64,000 nucleotides of DNA from Paenibacillus_E sp042676385 (GCF_042676385.1 NZ_JBHTHA010000035.1:40618-104617); one strand, 5' to 3'; shown: positions 1 to 8,786, counted from the stretch's first letter. The notes: generated by a model not told the origin, from the sequence alone. A program made the numbers and translations.

Positions 1-20
1 GCAGTTTGTTGGAATGAACC

Positions 21-49
21 TTTACTGAGCCAAGTAGATTCGTTATACT
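21..49 (+). promoter_or_regulatory. Probable sigma-A promoter of the IclR gene
   Basis: -35 TTTACT at 21-26, a 17-bp spacer, and -10 TATACT at 44-49. Transcription would start near 56, just before the 62-78 palindrome. The acnA promoter has the same shape (TTTACG-17-TATACT). Confidence 0.6.
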
Positions 50-61
50 AGAGGTAACTGG

Positions 62-78
62 GTTTCACAAGGTGAAAC
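62..78. promoter_or_regulatory. 17-bp operator-like palindrome before the IclR gene
   Basis: A perfect inverted repeat, GTTTCAC-AAG-GTGAAAC, about 6-22 bp after the predicted transcription start. This is a typical place for autorepression. A one-mismatch copy lies in the acnA leader at 5908-5924. Confidence 0.6.
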
Positions 79-166
79 TAGGACAAATTCTTCGATGAGC
101 TGTTAAAATAGGATCAACCCGCTCAATTGGCGGATAATGGATCCGAATAATGAGAGTGGTGTAGCT

Positions 167-910
167 ATGGAAGATGCTAAACTAACCGTTCGCGCGGTTG
201 AGCGCGCTTTAGATATTTTGCTATGTTTTACAGGAGCTTCGGAGTTGACGCTAACCGAGATTGCCAGCCGGGTTGAGCTGCATAAGAGCACGGTGCACCG
301 GTTGCTTGCCTCCTTGGAAGGCAAAGGCTTCATTATGCGCGACAGCTCCTCGGAAAAATACAGGCTGGGCTACCGGCTGTGGGAATTGTCCGCCAACCTG
401 TCGAAGGAGGGCGATCCGGGCATCATTTTGCTGCCGGAGATGGAACGGTTGCGCGACCAGCTCGGCGAGACGATCTCGCTGTATGTCCAGGACGGTCTGG
501 AGCGCGTGCGCATCCAAGCGGTGCAGAGCAACCACGCCATTCGCCGCGTGGCCCCTGTCGGGGCGCGGATGCCTTTGTACGTCGGCGCCTCGAGCAAGGT
601 GCTCGTCGCCTTTGCTGAGCCTGCGGTGCAGGAGCAGCTGCTAGCCTCGGCCGATTGGCCGGCGGGGCTAGACTCGCTAGCGTTCCTGCAGCAGCTCAGC
701 GACACCCGGCGCGCGGGCTTCGCCACGAGCGTCGAAGAGCGCGAGCCCGGTGCGGCGGCCGTGTCCGCACCGATTCTTGACCGCGGAGGCCGGCTCATCG
801 CGGCCCTCGCGGTGTCCGGTCCAGCGAACAGGCTCACGCTGGAGCTGATGCAAGAGCAGGCGCCGCTCATTATGGAGGCGGCGCGGCGTATGGGCACGAT
901 GCTGCGCTAG
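167..910 (+). CDS. IclR-family transcriptional regulator
   Basis: A 247-residue DNA-binding regulator. Residues ~8-70 form the winged helix-turn-helix typical of IclR proteins (LTLTEIASRVELHKSTVHRL). Residues ~80-245 form the GAF-like effector domain, with the VAPVGARMPLYVGASSKVL core common to the family. The start at 167 has GAGAGTGGTG upstream. An in-frame ATG at 137 has no ribosome-binding site and would add ten residues. The ligand cannot be read from sequence; IclR relatives often sense small organic acids or sugar acids. The gene stands alone and probably binds the palindrome at 62-78. The same motif at the acnA promoter makes aconitase a possible target. The second half of the gene is GC-rich. 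Confidence 0.9.
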   Translation: MEDAKLTVRAVERALDILLCFTGASELTLTEIASRVELHKSTVHRLLASLEGKGFIMRDSSSEKYRLGYRLWELSANLSKEGDPGIILLPEMERLRDQLGETISLYVQDGLERVRIQAVQSNHAIRRVAPVGARMPLYVGASSKVLVAFAEPAVQEQLLASADWPAGLDSLAFLQQLSDTRRAGFATSVEEREPGAAAVSAPILDRGGRLIAALAVSGPANRLTLELMQEQAPLIMEAARRMGTMLR

Positions 911-931
911 CGCATCGCGAGCCCTTGCAGA

Positions 932-998
932 GGCTTCGGCGCTGCGCCGAAGCCATTCATCCCTCATCCTTGTGAGAGCTCAAGGATGGGGGATGTTT
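932..998 (+). terminator. Tandem hairpins after the IclR gene
   Basis: Arms GGCTTCGGCG (932-941) and CGCCGAAGCC (945-954) form a perfect 10-bp stem with a 3-nt loop. A second hairpin follows, CATCCTTG (965-972) with CAAGGATG (981-988), then ggggatgtttt. The T-tract is weak, so termination may be partial. Confidence 0.6.
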
Positions 999-1047
999 TG
1001 CTTCCAGGCGGTCATACTAGAAGAGGGAAGGGGAGTGGCAACGTGGG

Positions 1048-1938
1048 ATGAGCAAATCGGCCTCTATGCTGGCCATCTGGATCAGTCTTGCCAGCAACAT
1101 CGTACTGACCGCCATCAAAATCGTAGTCGGCCTCCTGTTCAAGAGCCAGGTGCTTATCGCCGACGGCATTCATAACGCGGGAGATGTCATTGCGACCGCC
1201 ACCGCCTACAGCTCCATGCGGGTATCCTCGAAACCGGCGGATATCGATCATCCCTACGGCCATGGGAAAGCCGAGGTGCTTGGCGCTTTTATCGTTGCCA
1301 TCATCCTTGGCGGAGCCGCTATTTATATGGGCTATCACGCGATTCACGCGCTGTTCCAGCCCCCTGGATCGGCTCATATTCTTGCTTTTGCCGCTGCTGT
1401 TGTTTCGTTGATCTGGAAGCAGGCGCTTTACGTCTATACGATACGAATCGGTAGAAAGACCAACAGTAAAGGTTTGATGGCCACGGCTTACGACCATTTG
1501 GCCGACGTGTATGCTTCAATAGCTGCTTCCATTGGTATTGGCTTGGCTTTGATCGGGGATTATTATCATATGCCCCTGCTGTCTTATGGAGATCCCGTTG
1601 CCGGGATTATCGTCTCATTTCTGGTATTAAAGCTAGCATGGGAAATGGGGAAGGAATCCTTCGACATTCTCATGGAGCGCAGTGTGAGTGCGGCCTACAT
1701 CGAGCAATACGCTGCCTTGATCCGTTCCGTACCCGAGGTTAAGCGGATCGATCGCTTGCGTGCCAGAGAACATGGGCACTACATATTGGTTGATGCCAGG
1801 GTAGGTGTTTCTGGGAAGCTAACCATTCAAGAAGGACATGATATCAGCCGCGTAATCAAGCAAAAAATCATAGATGCACACAGCGATGTGGTTGAGGTCC
1901 TCGTTCACCTCAATCCATGGTATGAGGATGAACATTAG
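1048..1938 (+). CDS. Cation diffusion facilitator (divalent metal efflux) protein
   Basis: A 296-residue CDF transporter that exchanges Zn2+, Mn2+, Fe2+ or similar ions for protons at the cytoplasmic membrane. About six membrane segments span residues ~8-200. The metal site shows as DGIHNAGD in helix 2 (residues 39-46) and YDHLADV in helix 5. The C-terminal part from ~205 is the soluble dimerisation domain. AAGGGGAG lies upstream of the start. The gene is monocistronic and ends at a bidirectional terminator. The metal cannot be assigned from these motifs. Confidence 0.92.
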   Translation: MSKSASMLAIWISLASNIVLTAIKIVVGLLFKSQVLIADGIHNAGDVIATATAYSSMRVSSKPADIDHPYGHGKAEVLGAFIVAIILGGAAIYMGYHAIHALFQPPGSAHILAFAAAVVSLIWKQALYVYTIRIGRKTNSKGLMATAYDHLADVYASIAASIGIGLALIGDYYHMPLLSYGDPVAGIIVSFLVLKLAWEMGKESFDILMERSVSAAYIEQYAALIRSVPEVKRIDRLRAREHGHYILVDARVGVSGKLTIQEGHDISRVIKQKIIDAHSDVVEVLVHLNPWYEDEH

Positions 1939-1955
1939 CAAACTTCAAACGAAAA

Positions 1956-2010
1956 AAAAGAGGTTATCCTGAGATCTTTTAAGATCAAAGGTAACCTCTT
2001 TTTGTTTTTT
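1956..2010. terminator. Bidirectional terminator between the CDF and SleB-like genes
   Basis: A long stem with outer arms AAAAGAGGTTA and TAACCTCTTTTT, and A and T runs on both sides. It can serve the plus-strand CDF gene and the minus-strand hydrolase gene. Confidence 0.85.
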
Positions 2011-2024
2011 GCACGAAGTGCAAC

Positions 2025-2690
2025 TTATTTGGCAAAGATGTGGTGACCAATTTGGATCGTCTGTGGTCGTGACCAGATCCATGCGCTTGTCGCTGTGTCC
2101 GGGTTAAAGTAGTACAGGGCGCCCTTGGTAGGGTCCCAGCCTTTGACGGCATCTTGAGCAGCCAGATACGCAGTTCTGTCGGGTGTTAGCCAATACTGGC
2201 CATCACTCACGGCTGTAAAAGCGCCAGGCTGAAATGCAATACCTTCTATGCTATTCGGAAATTTTCCCGATTTCAGTCTGTTCATAACGACTGCGCCTAC
2301 GGCTACTTGACCCTCGTAGGATTCACCGCGAGCTTCGCTATAGATAATTTTTGCTAAGACATCCAGATCGTGCTGATTAGCCGAAAAAGTATGCAAAGCA
2401 TTCCACGTATCCGTTCCTGTCACGCCATCTGGGGTTAACCCATAATTGCTTTGAAAGTTTCGGACTGCTTCCGTTGTGGATGCACCATAGATTCCATCCA
2501 ATTGTTGTGTATAGTAACCAAGCATCTTTAATCGGAATTGCAGGTCCCATACATCTCCGGTTTGGCTTCCTCGTTTCAGAATCGCTGTTGCCGCGTAGGT
2601 GGTCTGAGTATAACTGCCTAATGCAGAAGTAACACCGATTGCCGCGAACAGCATGACGAGGATGAACTTTTGAAATGACTTCATCATCAT
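2025..2690 (-). CDS. sleB: SleB-like cell-wall / spore-cortex hydrolase
   Basis: A 221-residue exported hydrolase. Residues 1-33 look like a signal peptide. Residues ~40-98 are a peptidoglycan-binding domain (GDVWDLQFRLKMLGYY, TPDGVTGTDTW). Residues ~112-221 are the SleB/CwlJ lytic transglycosylase domain, with IIYSEARGESYEGQVAVGAV carrying the catalytic Glu, and ALYYFNP near the end. The two-domain layout matches SleB, which attacks muramic-delta-lactam cortex in germinating spores, but several paralogs share it. No ypeB partner is adjacent, and the upstream promoter looks vegetative. A housekeeping SleB-like paralog is therefore quite possible. GGGGAG precedes three consecutive ATG codons. 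Confidence 0.8.
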   Translation of the reverse strand: MMMKSFQKFILVMLFAAIGVTSALGSYTQTTYAATAILKRGSQTGDVWDLQFRLKMLGYYTQQLDGIYGASTTEAVRNFQSNYGLTPDGVTGTDTWNALHTFSANQHDLDVLAKIIYSEARGESYEGQVAVGAVVMNRLKSGKFPNSIEGIAFQPGAFTAVSDGQYWLTPDRTAYLAAQDAVKGWDPTKGALYYFNPDTATSAWIWSRPQTIQIGHHIFAK

Positions 2691-2710
2691 CTCCCCTTTC
2701 GCTTTTACCC

Positions 2711-2739
2711 ATTATAGGGGCGAAAAGGGAAGGGCTCAA
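2711..2739 (-). promoter_or_regulatory. Sigma-A-type promoter of the SleB-like gene
   Basis: On the minus strand, -35 TTGAGC (2734-2739), a 17-bp spacer, and a perfect -10 TATAAT (2711-2716). The implied leader is only about 14 nt and contains the GGGGAG ribosome-binding site. Confidence 0.6.
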
Positions 2740-3105
2740 CCCACAGTTATTGGCAATGTGTCAAAAAGTTCGAGTTTATAGGCACCTCAAAGGCAGGCCC
2801 CTTCTGCATAAATGCACGGTTGCAGCTCATTGTTTATAGTAGCTTCGCTCAGCATCCAAAACAGTTTTTTTCTCGTAATTCCCCCTCGCCACGGTAACGA
2901 TGAAAAACACCTCTTCAGCTGTGCACTTGCCGTTTTTATTATCGTACGCTTTGCAACATTCATGCTGGCTAGCTCCTTATTCCGAGTACATTCCCCGTCA
3001 CATGTTTCGCAGCTCTAGCTAGCTCCATAAAGCCAAGGGTATCCGATATCCCTAACGCTTTAAATTCTATATATTGTTTAAACTTTGTGTTTAAACTTTA
3101 ACTAA
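2740..3105. other. Intergenic stretch, no gene seen
   Basis: Between the SleB-like gene and the aconitase terminator. A reading frame at 2812-3018 has no ribosome-binding site and no recognisable content. Nothing else is evident here. Confidence 0.5.
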
Positions 3106-3155
3106 TAAAAAAAGCGTCTGAGACTGCCCTTACAGGCAAGCCCAGACGCTTTTAA
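3106..3155 (-). terminator. acnA terminator
   Basis: Read on the minus strand, arms AAAAGCGTCTG and CAGACGCTTTT with a run of seven Ts. It lies directly after the acnA stop codon. Confidence 0.9.
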
Positions 3156-3159
3156 TTGA

Positions 3160-5874
3160 TTACTTTTTCTCAGCCATGATTTGACGAAGAACAGTTTGCA
3201 GGATACCGCCATTACGGTAGTAGTCTACATCCACCATGCTGTCCAGACGCACTAGTGCGTTGAACTCGAATGTGGAACCATCTTCGCGAGTCGCTGTTAC
3301 TTTTACAGTGGAACCTGGTTGAACATCGTTGCTCAGGCCGGTAATGTCGAATGTTTCACGGCCTGTGATGCCGAGGGACTTCCAGCTTTCGCCGTTCACG
3401 AATTGGAGAGGCAGAACACCCATACCAACCAAGTTGCTGCGGTGAATACGCTCGAAGCTTTCTGCAATAACGGCTTTCACGCCGAGCAAGAATGTACCTT
3501 TTGCCGCCCAGTCACGGGAGCTTCCTGTACCGTACTCTTTACCTGCGATAACAACAAGGTTCGTGCCGTTCTCTTGATACTTCATGGAAGCATCGTAGAT
3601 GGACTCGACTTCGCCGGTTGGCAGGTAAGTCGTTACGCCGCCTTCAGTTCCTGGTGCCACTTGGTTACGAATACGGATGTTCGCGAACGTTCCGCGCATC
3701 ATCACTTCGTGGTTACCACGACGGGAGCCGTAGGAGTTGAAGTCTTCTTTTTTCACGCCATGCTCGATCAGGTATTTACCTCCAGGGCTGTCAACTTTGA
3801 TGTTACCAGCAGGGGAGATGTGGTCCGTTGTCACGGAATCGCCCATGAGCGCCAAAGTTTTCGCGCCGCGGATATCGGCGATATCTTCAAGCACTGTACC
3901 TAAGTCTGTGAAGAAAGGAGGCTCTTGGATGTATGTGGAGTTCGTATCGAACTCGTACAGGTCGCCTTCTGGAACTGCAATTTGGTTGAAACGCTCGTTG
4001 GCGCGGAATACGTTTTTGTATTTCTCGCGGAACATGTCTGCATTCAGAGCTGTGCTCAATGCTTCTTGGATCTCTTGGTTTGTAGGCCAGATATCTTTCA
4101 GGTAAACAGGCTTATCGTTTTGGTCGTACCCGATAGGGTCTTTTGCCAAGTCGATGTTTACTGTTCCTGCAAGCGCATAGGCCACTACAAGCGGAGGAGA
4201 AGCCAGGTAGTTTGCTTTTACTTGAGCGTGAACGCGGCCTTCGAAGTTACGGTTACCGGAAAGTACAGCGGCTACCGTCATATCGTTGTCTGCGATCGCT
4301 TTGCTCACTTCGTCCGGAAGCGGACCGGAGTTACCGATACAAGTTGCGCAGCCGTAACCTGCAACGTGGAAGCCAAGCGCTTCAAGGGACTCAAGCAGAC
4401 CTGCTTTTACAAGGTACTCGGTAACAACCAGGGAACCTGGAGTTAGGGAGCTTTTCACGTATGCCGGTTTTTTCAGGCCGAGGGCAACGGCTTTCTTCGC
4501 CACAAGTCCTGCGCCGAGCATTACGCTTGGGTTGGATGTATTCGTACAAGATGTGATAGCCGCGATTACGACTGCACCTGTACCCATTTTCACAGTTTCG
4601 TTCGGATATTTAACATCCACAACTTCTGCGATTTTCTCTTCAGTCAGGCCGTATCCGCCTTTGTCGATCGGTGTACGGATGATGGAGTTGAAGGACTCCT
4701 TCATGTTCGTCAGCTCAATGCGGTCTTGAGGACGTTTTGGACCTGCCAAGCTTGGTACGACTGTGCTCAGATCAAGCTCGATCACGTCAGTGAACACTGG
4801 ATCCGGAGTTGCGTCTGTACGGAACATGCCTTGTGCTTTGTAGTAAGCTTCTACAAGCGCAATTTGCTCTTCTTCGCGGCCAGTGCCTCTCAGGTAGTTC
4901 AAAGTCTCGGAGTCAACCGGGAAGAAACCGATCGTTGCGCCGTACTCAGGAGCCATGTTGGCAACTGTTGCACGGTCAGCCAAGGAGATGTTGCTCAGGC
5001 CAGGGCCGTAGAATTCAACGAATTTACCGACTACGCCTTTTTTACGAAGCATTTGTGTAACTGTAAGCGCCAAGTCAGTTGCAGTTGCGCCTTCAGCCAA
5101 GCTGCCTGTTAATTTGAAACCGATAACTTCAGGAGCTACGAAATAAAGCGGTTGGCCAAGCATACCGGCTTCAGCTTCGATACCGCCGACGCCCCAACCG
5201 ACAACGCCAAGACCGTTGATCATCGTTGTATGGGAGTCAGTACCTACGAGGGAATCCGGGTAAACGACAGTTTCACCGTCAACGGTTCTTGTTGCGGCTA
5301 CGGAAGCCAAATACTCCAAGTTAACTTGGTGAACGATACCTGTTGATGGAGGTACGGCACGGAAGTTATCGAAAGCGGTTTGCGCCCAACGCAGGAAGCG
5401 GTAGCGCTCTTCGTTTCTTTCGAACTCGAGGTTGATGTTCGTATTAAGAGCGTCAGGTGATCCGAATGCGTCAACCATGACGGAGTGGTCGATAACCAGG
5501 TCTACAGGGACAAGAGGGTTGATCCGTTTAGGATCTCCGCCTTCACGAGCCATTGTCGCGCGCATTGCCGCAAGGTCAACGACGACAGGTACGCCTGTGA
5601 AGTCTTGAAGAACGATACGAGCAGGGATGAAAGGAATTTCTTTGTTTTCATCGCGGCCGTTCGCCCAGCCTGCAATTTGTTTCACGTGCTCGCTTGTGAT
5701 CGCTCTGCCGTCGAATTGACGAACAGCTGCTTCAAGCAACACTTTAATGGAGAAAGGCAAATTAGTAATGGTTCCGTTACCTTGGCTTTCAAAGTCCGGA
5801 AGAGAGTAATACTGGAATGTCTTGCTTCCGACGCTTAACTGCTTGCGCACGGAAAAAGAGTCCTTGTTGGACAT
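3160..5874 (-). CDS. acnA: Aconitate hydratase AcnA
   Basis: A 904-residue monomeric aconitase that interconverts citrate and isocitrate in the TCA cycle; the apo form can bind RNA in this family. The [4Fe-4S] ligands are visible as SCTNTSNP and GCATCIGNSGP. The C-terminal swivel domain carries YGTGSSRDWAAKG. The start at 5874 is chosen because AAGGAGG lies 8 nt upstream on the minus strand; an in-frame ATG at 5901 has none. The gene is monocistronic, with its own promoter, a palindrome in the leader and a strong terminator. Bacillus subtilis controls its aconitase gene through CcpC and CcpA; I see no CcpC-type box here, but I do see the palindrome shared with the IclR gene. Confidence 0.97.
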   Translation of the reverse strand: MSNKDSFSVRKQLSVGSKTFQYYSLPDFESQGNGTITNLPFSIKVLLEAAVRQFDGRAITSEHVKQIAGWANGRDENKEIPFIPARIVLQDFTGVPVVVDLAAMRATMAREGGDPKRINPLVPVDLVIDHSVMVDAFGSPDALNTNINLEFERNEERYRFLRWAQTAFDNFRAVPPSTGIVHQVNLEYLASVAATRTVDGETVVYPDSLVGTDSHTTMINGLGVVGWGVGGIEAEAGMLGQPLYFVAPEVIGFKLTGSLAEGATATDLALTVTQMLRKKGVVGKFVEFYGPGLSNISLADRATVANMAPEYGATIGFFPVDSETLNYLRGTGREEEQIALVEAYYKAQGMFRTDATPDPVFTDVIELDLSTVVPSLAGPKRPQDRIELTNMKESFNSIIRTPIDKGGYGLTEEKIAEVVDVKYPNETVKMGTGAVVIAAITSCTNTSNPSVMLGAGLVAKKAVALGLKKPAYVKSSLTPGSLVVTEYLVKAGLLESLEALGFHVAGYGCATCIGNSGPLPDEVSKAIADNDMTVAAVLSGNRNFEGRVHAQVKANYLASPPLVVAYALAGTVNIDLAKDPIGYDQNDKPVYLKDIWPTNQEIQEALSTALNADMFREKYKNVFRANERFNQIAVPEGDLYEFDTNSTYIQEPPFFTDLGTVLEDIADIRGAKTLALMGDSVTTDHISPAGNIKVDSPGGKYLIEHGVKKEDFNSYGSRRGNHEVMMRGTFANIRIRNQVAPGTEGGVTTYLPTGEVESIYDASMKYQENGTNLVVIAGKEYGTGSSRDWAAKGTFLLGVKAVIAESFERIHRSNLVGMGVLPLQFVNGESWKSLGITGRETFDITGLSNDVQPGSTVKVTATREDGSTFEFNALVRLDSMVDVDYYRNGGILQTVLRQIMAEKK

Positions 5875-5907
5875 GGTGATTTCCTCCTTCAATATCTTCA
5901 TTCATTG

Positions 5908-5933
5908 GTTTCATATAGTGAAACTCAATTTCA
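5908..5933. promoter_or_regulatory. Operator-like palindromes in the acnA leader
   Basis: GTTTCAT-ATA-GTGAAAC at 5908-5924 differs by one base from the perfect palindrome before the IclR gene (62-78). An overlapping dyad, TGAAA-N5-TTTCA, lies at 5919-5933. Both fall about 10-36 nt after the predicted acnA transcription start, where a bound repressor could block elongation. Confidence 0.55.
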
Positions 5934-5949
5934 TAATCCCTCTATTCCA

Positions 5950-5978
5950 AGTATACCGTCTCCCCCTGCTTCCGTAAA
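5950..5978 (-). promoter_or_regulatory. Probable acnA promoter
   Basis: On the minus strand, -35 TTTACG (5973-5978), a 17-bp spacer, and -10 TATACT (5950-5955). The predicted start is near 5943. Confidence 0.6.
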
Positions 5979-6248
5979 GATTTATTTCAATCATTTTTGC
6001 CTCTTGTAAGTCATATATTGAAACAAATTAGGGCCTGAAAAGGCCTGTCCTACCGGCAAAACAGGTGGAGCTTTTTCAAAGCCGGAGGAGTCCTTCACGG
6101 AAATTAAATCAACAAGCTCTCATCTAAGTAATATGAACTTATTTTTCTTAGAATAAAAGTTCTTATCACCTCGTACATGCAAACGAAGCCAGCTTTCTTG
6201 AGAATAGCTTAGCCTTTGCTCGGAAAATGCTCTTAGGAGGTCATCCCA
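5979..6248. other. Divergent intergenic region between acnA and the amidase gene
   Basis: It contains an imperfect AT-rich dyad at 6135-6162 with GAACTT and AAGTTC ends, which may belong to the rightward promoter. I see no gene or structured RNA. Confidence 0.4.
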
Positions 6249-7268
6249 ATGCCCTGGAAAACGGCGCTTTATAATTACGTTCATGCCAAAAATCAGGCGG
6301 AGCTTGAAGGCTCTGCTGCACCCATGGAAGCTTACGCCTCAGACAGCGTTTTTTTACGGAAACAGGATGTCAGGCTTCGGAGGCAGTTGGATAGTTATCG
6401 TGACCGCGATGCGAAGCTGTTGCGCAGTGAGACGAAGTTGCGCCTTAATGGCGTCAAGGAAACTGCACAAGGCATCGTTGCTGATATCCAGCTTCGCCGT
6501 GCGATGCAATATCGAATCGGATCGACTCTGCACGTCGAGGAGCGCATCGAGCCGGAACGAGTGCTAATCGAAGCGGCAGCAGGCAGATGGCATGTGAACC
6601 GCGCGGATGCTTACAGCTCGGAAAAGTCGTTACCCGACAAACAGCATGGCGTTTTTTTGCCTTTTGACTCCGCAGCATATGGTGAACCGCACAGAGCCCC
6701 GTCTCTCCCCTACATCAACCATAGTATACTCAACAGCGGAGCCCCGGAATCCTTACCCAGAAAAATAATCTATAATCGAGCAAAAGCTGTCGAATATGCA
6801 GAAAAGTGGTGGAATGCCTACAATCCCAGGTACATTGAATTTGAAGTTGATTGCACGAGCTATGTGTCGCAGTGCCTCTTTGCAGGAGGGGCTCCGATGG
6901 ACTATACTGGGAAAAGGGGTTTGGGCTGGTGGTATGCCGGCAAGCAGGGCTCTCAGGAACTGTGGAGCTACAGCTGGGCAGTTGCCAATAGTCTGCAAAC
7001 CTATGTTTCACATAGCCGCAAAGGGCTTCGCGGCCATGCCGTGAACGATCCCCGCGAGCTGCAGCCTGGAGACATGATTAGTTACGATTGGGACGGCGAC
7101 GGCCGATACCAGCATAATGTCATCGTTACGGCGAAAGATGCGAACGGAATGCCCCTGGTGAACGCGCATACTTACAATAGCCGTAACCGTTACTGGGCAT
7201 ATAAGGATTCGCCAGCTTATACCGAGCGAACGAAATACATATTCGTCCGGGTTGCCGATGAGATGTGA
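6249..7268 (+). CDS. Amidase-domain (Amidase_6) protein
   Basis: A 339-residue protein. The C-terminal ~155 residues match the putative amidase domain of Gram-positive bacteria, related to NlpC/P60-like cysteine peptidases. VDCTSYVSQC gives the likely catalytic Cys, QHNVIVT the His, and NAHTYNSRNRYW a conserved end motif. The N-terminal ~180 residues are charged and unrecognised. No signal peptide is evident, so the protein may act in the cytoplasm, in the spore, or by another export route. The start has AGGAGG 9 nt upstream. It lies 41 bp before ddl on the same strand, so a shared transcript and a peptidoglycan link are possible but inferred. Confidence 0.82.
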   Translation: MPWKTALYNYVHAKNQAELEGSAAPMEAYASDSVFLRKQDVRLRRQLDSYRDRDAKLLRSETKLRLNGVKETAQGIVADIQLRRAMQYRIGSTLHVEERIEPERVLIEAAAGRWHVNRADAYSSEKSLPDKQHGVFLPFDSAAYGEPHRAPSLPYINHSILNSGAPESLPRKIIYNRAKAVEYAEKWWNAYNPRYIEFEVDCTSYVSQCLFAGGAPMDYTGKRGLGWWYAGKQGSQELWSYSWAVANSLQTYVSHSRKGLRGHAVNDPRELQPGDMISYDWDGDGRYQHNVIVTAKDANGMPLVNAHTYNSRNRYWAYKDSPAYTERTKYIFVRVADEM

Positions 7269-7309
7269 TAGGCGCAGGATGAAATAGAAACACTAGACGG
7301 AGGTAAGTA

Positions 7310-8461
7310 ATGAGCCGCAAAATACGAGTAGGACTAATCTACGGAGGGAAATCCGGAGAGCATGACGTGTCCTTACAAACCGCATTGGCAGTAATGAAAG
7401 CTGTAGACTTCAATAAATATGAGATTGTCCCGTTTTATATAACAAAAAAAGGGGAATGGAAAAGCGGTGCCCCGCTGCTGGGACCGGCGGAATCCAAGGA
7501 AGCTCTGACCTTCGGTAACGCGGCTGCTTCCGAGCAGCTGGCGTCCAGCGCGATTGCCCCGATCTTAGGGTCGATTGGGTCCCATGGAGAAGTGAGCATC
7601 TCGGCAACGACATCTGGTGCTGCAGCTGCAGCGGAAGCAGGTCTTGATGTTGTTTTCCCGTTGCTGCATGGAACTTTCGGCGAAGACGGGACGATTCAGG
7701 GCTTGCTCGAAATGGCGAATATTCCTTACGTTGGCGCGGGTGTTCTAGCATCCGCTGTTGGCATGGATAAGGTCATGATGAAAAAGATTTTCGCGCAAGA
7801 GGGGCTCCCGCAGTGCGTCTTCCGCCATTTTACCCGCATTGAATGGGAAAAAAATCGTGCTTATCATTTGTTGGAGCTCGAAACGGCGATCGGGTACCCT
7901 TGTTTCGTGAAACCGGCCAATCTTGGCTCAAGCGTTGGGATTTCCAAAGCGAGAAATCAGGAAGAATTAATTGCCGCAGTCAATTTTGCCTTCCAATACG
8001 ACCGTAAGGTCATTATTGAAGAAAACATCGACGCCAGAGAGATCGAAGTCGCCGTGCTGGGCAATGATGAGCCGCAAGCGTCTGTGGCAGGCGAAATTGT
8101 GTCTTCGAATGAATTTTACGATTATAAGGCCAAATATTTGGATGGCAAATCGGCGATGATTATTCCGGCTGAAATTGCTGCCGAAACGGCAGATCAAATC
8201 AGACAGCTGGCGATTCAGGCCTTTCAAGCGATAGATGGCAGCGGCTTATCCCGGGTAGACTTTTTCCTTGGTAAAACCGATCAGAAGATATACATTAATG
8301 AAATCAACACGATGCCGGGCTTCACGCCGTTCAGCATGTATCCGCTGCTCTGGAAAGAATCCGGCAAGGCTTACGCGGAGCTGCTTGACGATTTGATCCG
8401 TCTGGCGATTGATCGGCATACGTCGAAGCAGAGCATCCAATATACTTTTGATGTGGAGTAG
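7310..8461 (+). CDS. ddl: D-alanine--D-alanine ligase
   Basis: A 383-residue ATP-grasp ligase that joins two D-alanines for the peptidoglycan pentapeptide. The N-terminus VGLIYGGKSGEHDVSLQTA is characteristic. The central part has FVKPANLGSSVGISKA, and the C-terminus has the Mg-ATP loop INEINTMPGFTPFSMYP. The Tyr in the omega-loop region (FYDYKAKYLDG) points to D-Ala-D-Ala rather than D-Ala-D-Lac synthesis. CGGAGG precedes the start. The small gene at 8469 follows within 7 bp. Confidence 0.96.
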   Translation: MSRKIRVGLIYGGKSGEHDVSLQTALAVMKAVDFNKYEIVPFYITKKGEWKSGAPLLGPAESKEALTFGNAAASEQLASSAIAPILGSIGSHGEVSISATTSGAAAAAEAGLDVVFPLLHGTFGEDGTIQGLLEMANIPYVGAGVLASAVGMDKVMMKKIFAQEGLPQCVFRHFTRIEWEKNRAYHLLELETAIGYPCFVKPANLGSSVGISKARNQEELIAAVNFAFQYDRKVIIEENIDAREIEVAVLGNDEPQASVAGEIVSSNEFYDYKAKYLDGKSAMIIPAEIAAETADQIRQLAIQAFQAIDGSGLSRVDFFLGKTDQKIYINEINTMPGFTPFSMYPLLWKESGKAYAELLDDLIRLAIDRHTSKQSIQYTFDVE

Positions 8462-8468
8462 ATGAGGC

Positions 8469-8786
8469 ATGGGATTTCAAACTGAATTTAATTCCGTCTG
8501 CAAATTAAAATCCGAACAAGAACTTTACGAGCTGCTGGAATATGGCCGCGGTAAAATGGTAAAAAGCGGCTTCCGTGTCTTCCCGACCGGTCAGAAGGTG
8601 ATCGCGTACACCCCGCATAATCAGGCGATCGCGATCGTTAAAATCGTGGCGTCGATCGCCGAGATTAACTTTCAAGGCGAAGAAGTGACGCAGGTGGAGA
8701 TGGAGCTGGTGCGCCGGCTGACTGAAGAAGAAGCGCGCATTCAGACGGCGCTGGCCGATGAAATGTTTTTCGGTGATCACGGGTAG
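8469..8786 (+). CDS. Small conserved protein, resembles DUF2584
   Basis: A 105-residue soluble protein. The opening MGFQTEFNSVCKL and the middle GFRVFPTGQKVIAYT recall the small Bacillales family DUF2584, whose function is unknown. There is no signal peptide or membrane segment. It starts 7 bp after ddl and is almost certainly co-transcribed with it. A clear terminator follows. The family assignment is from memory of the pattern and is moderate. Confidence 0.65.
   Translation: MGFQTEFNSVCKLKSEQELYELLEYGRGKMVKSGFRVFPTGQKVIAYTPHNQAIAIVKIVASIAEINFQGEEVTQVEMELVRRLTEEEARIQTALADEMFFGDHG

Noticed and set aside
2812..3018. 68-codon plus-strand open frame between sleB and acnA
   Set aside because: No ribosome-binding site, odd composition, and no promoter or terminator linked to it.
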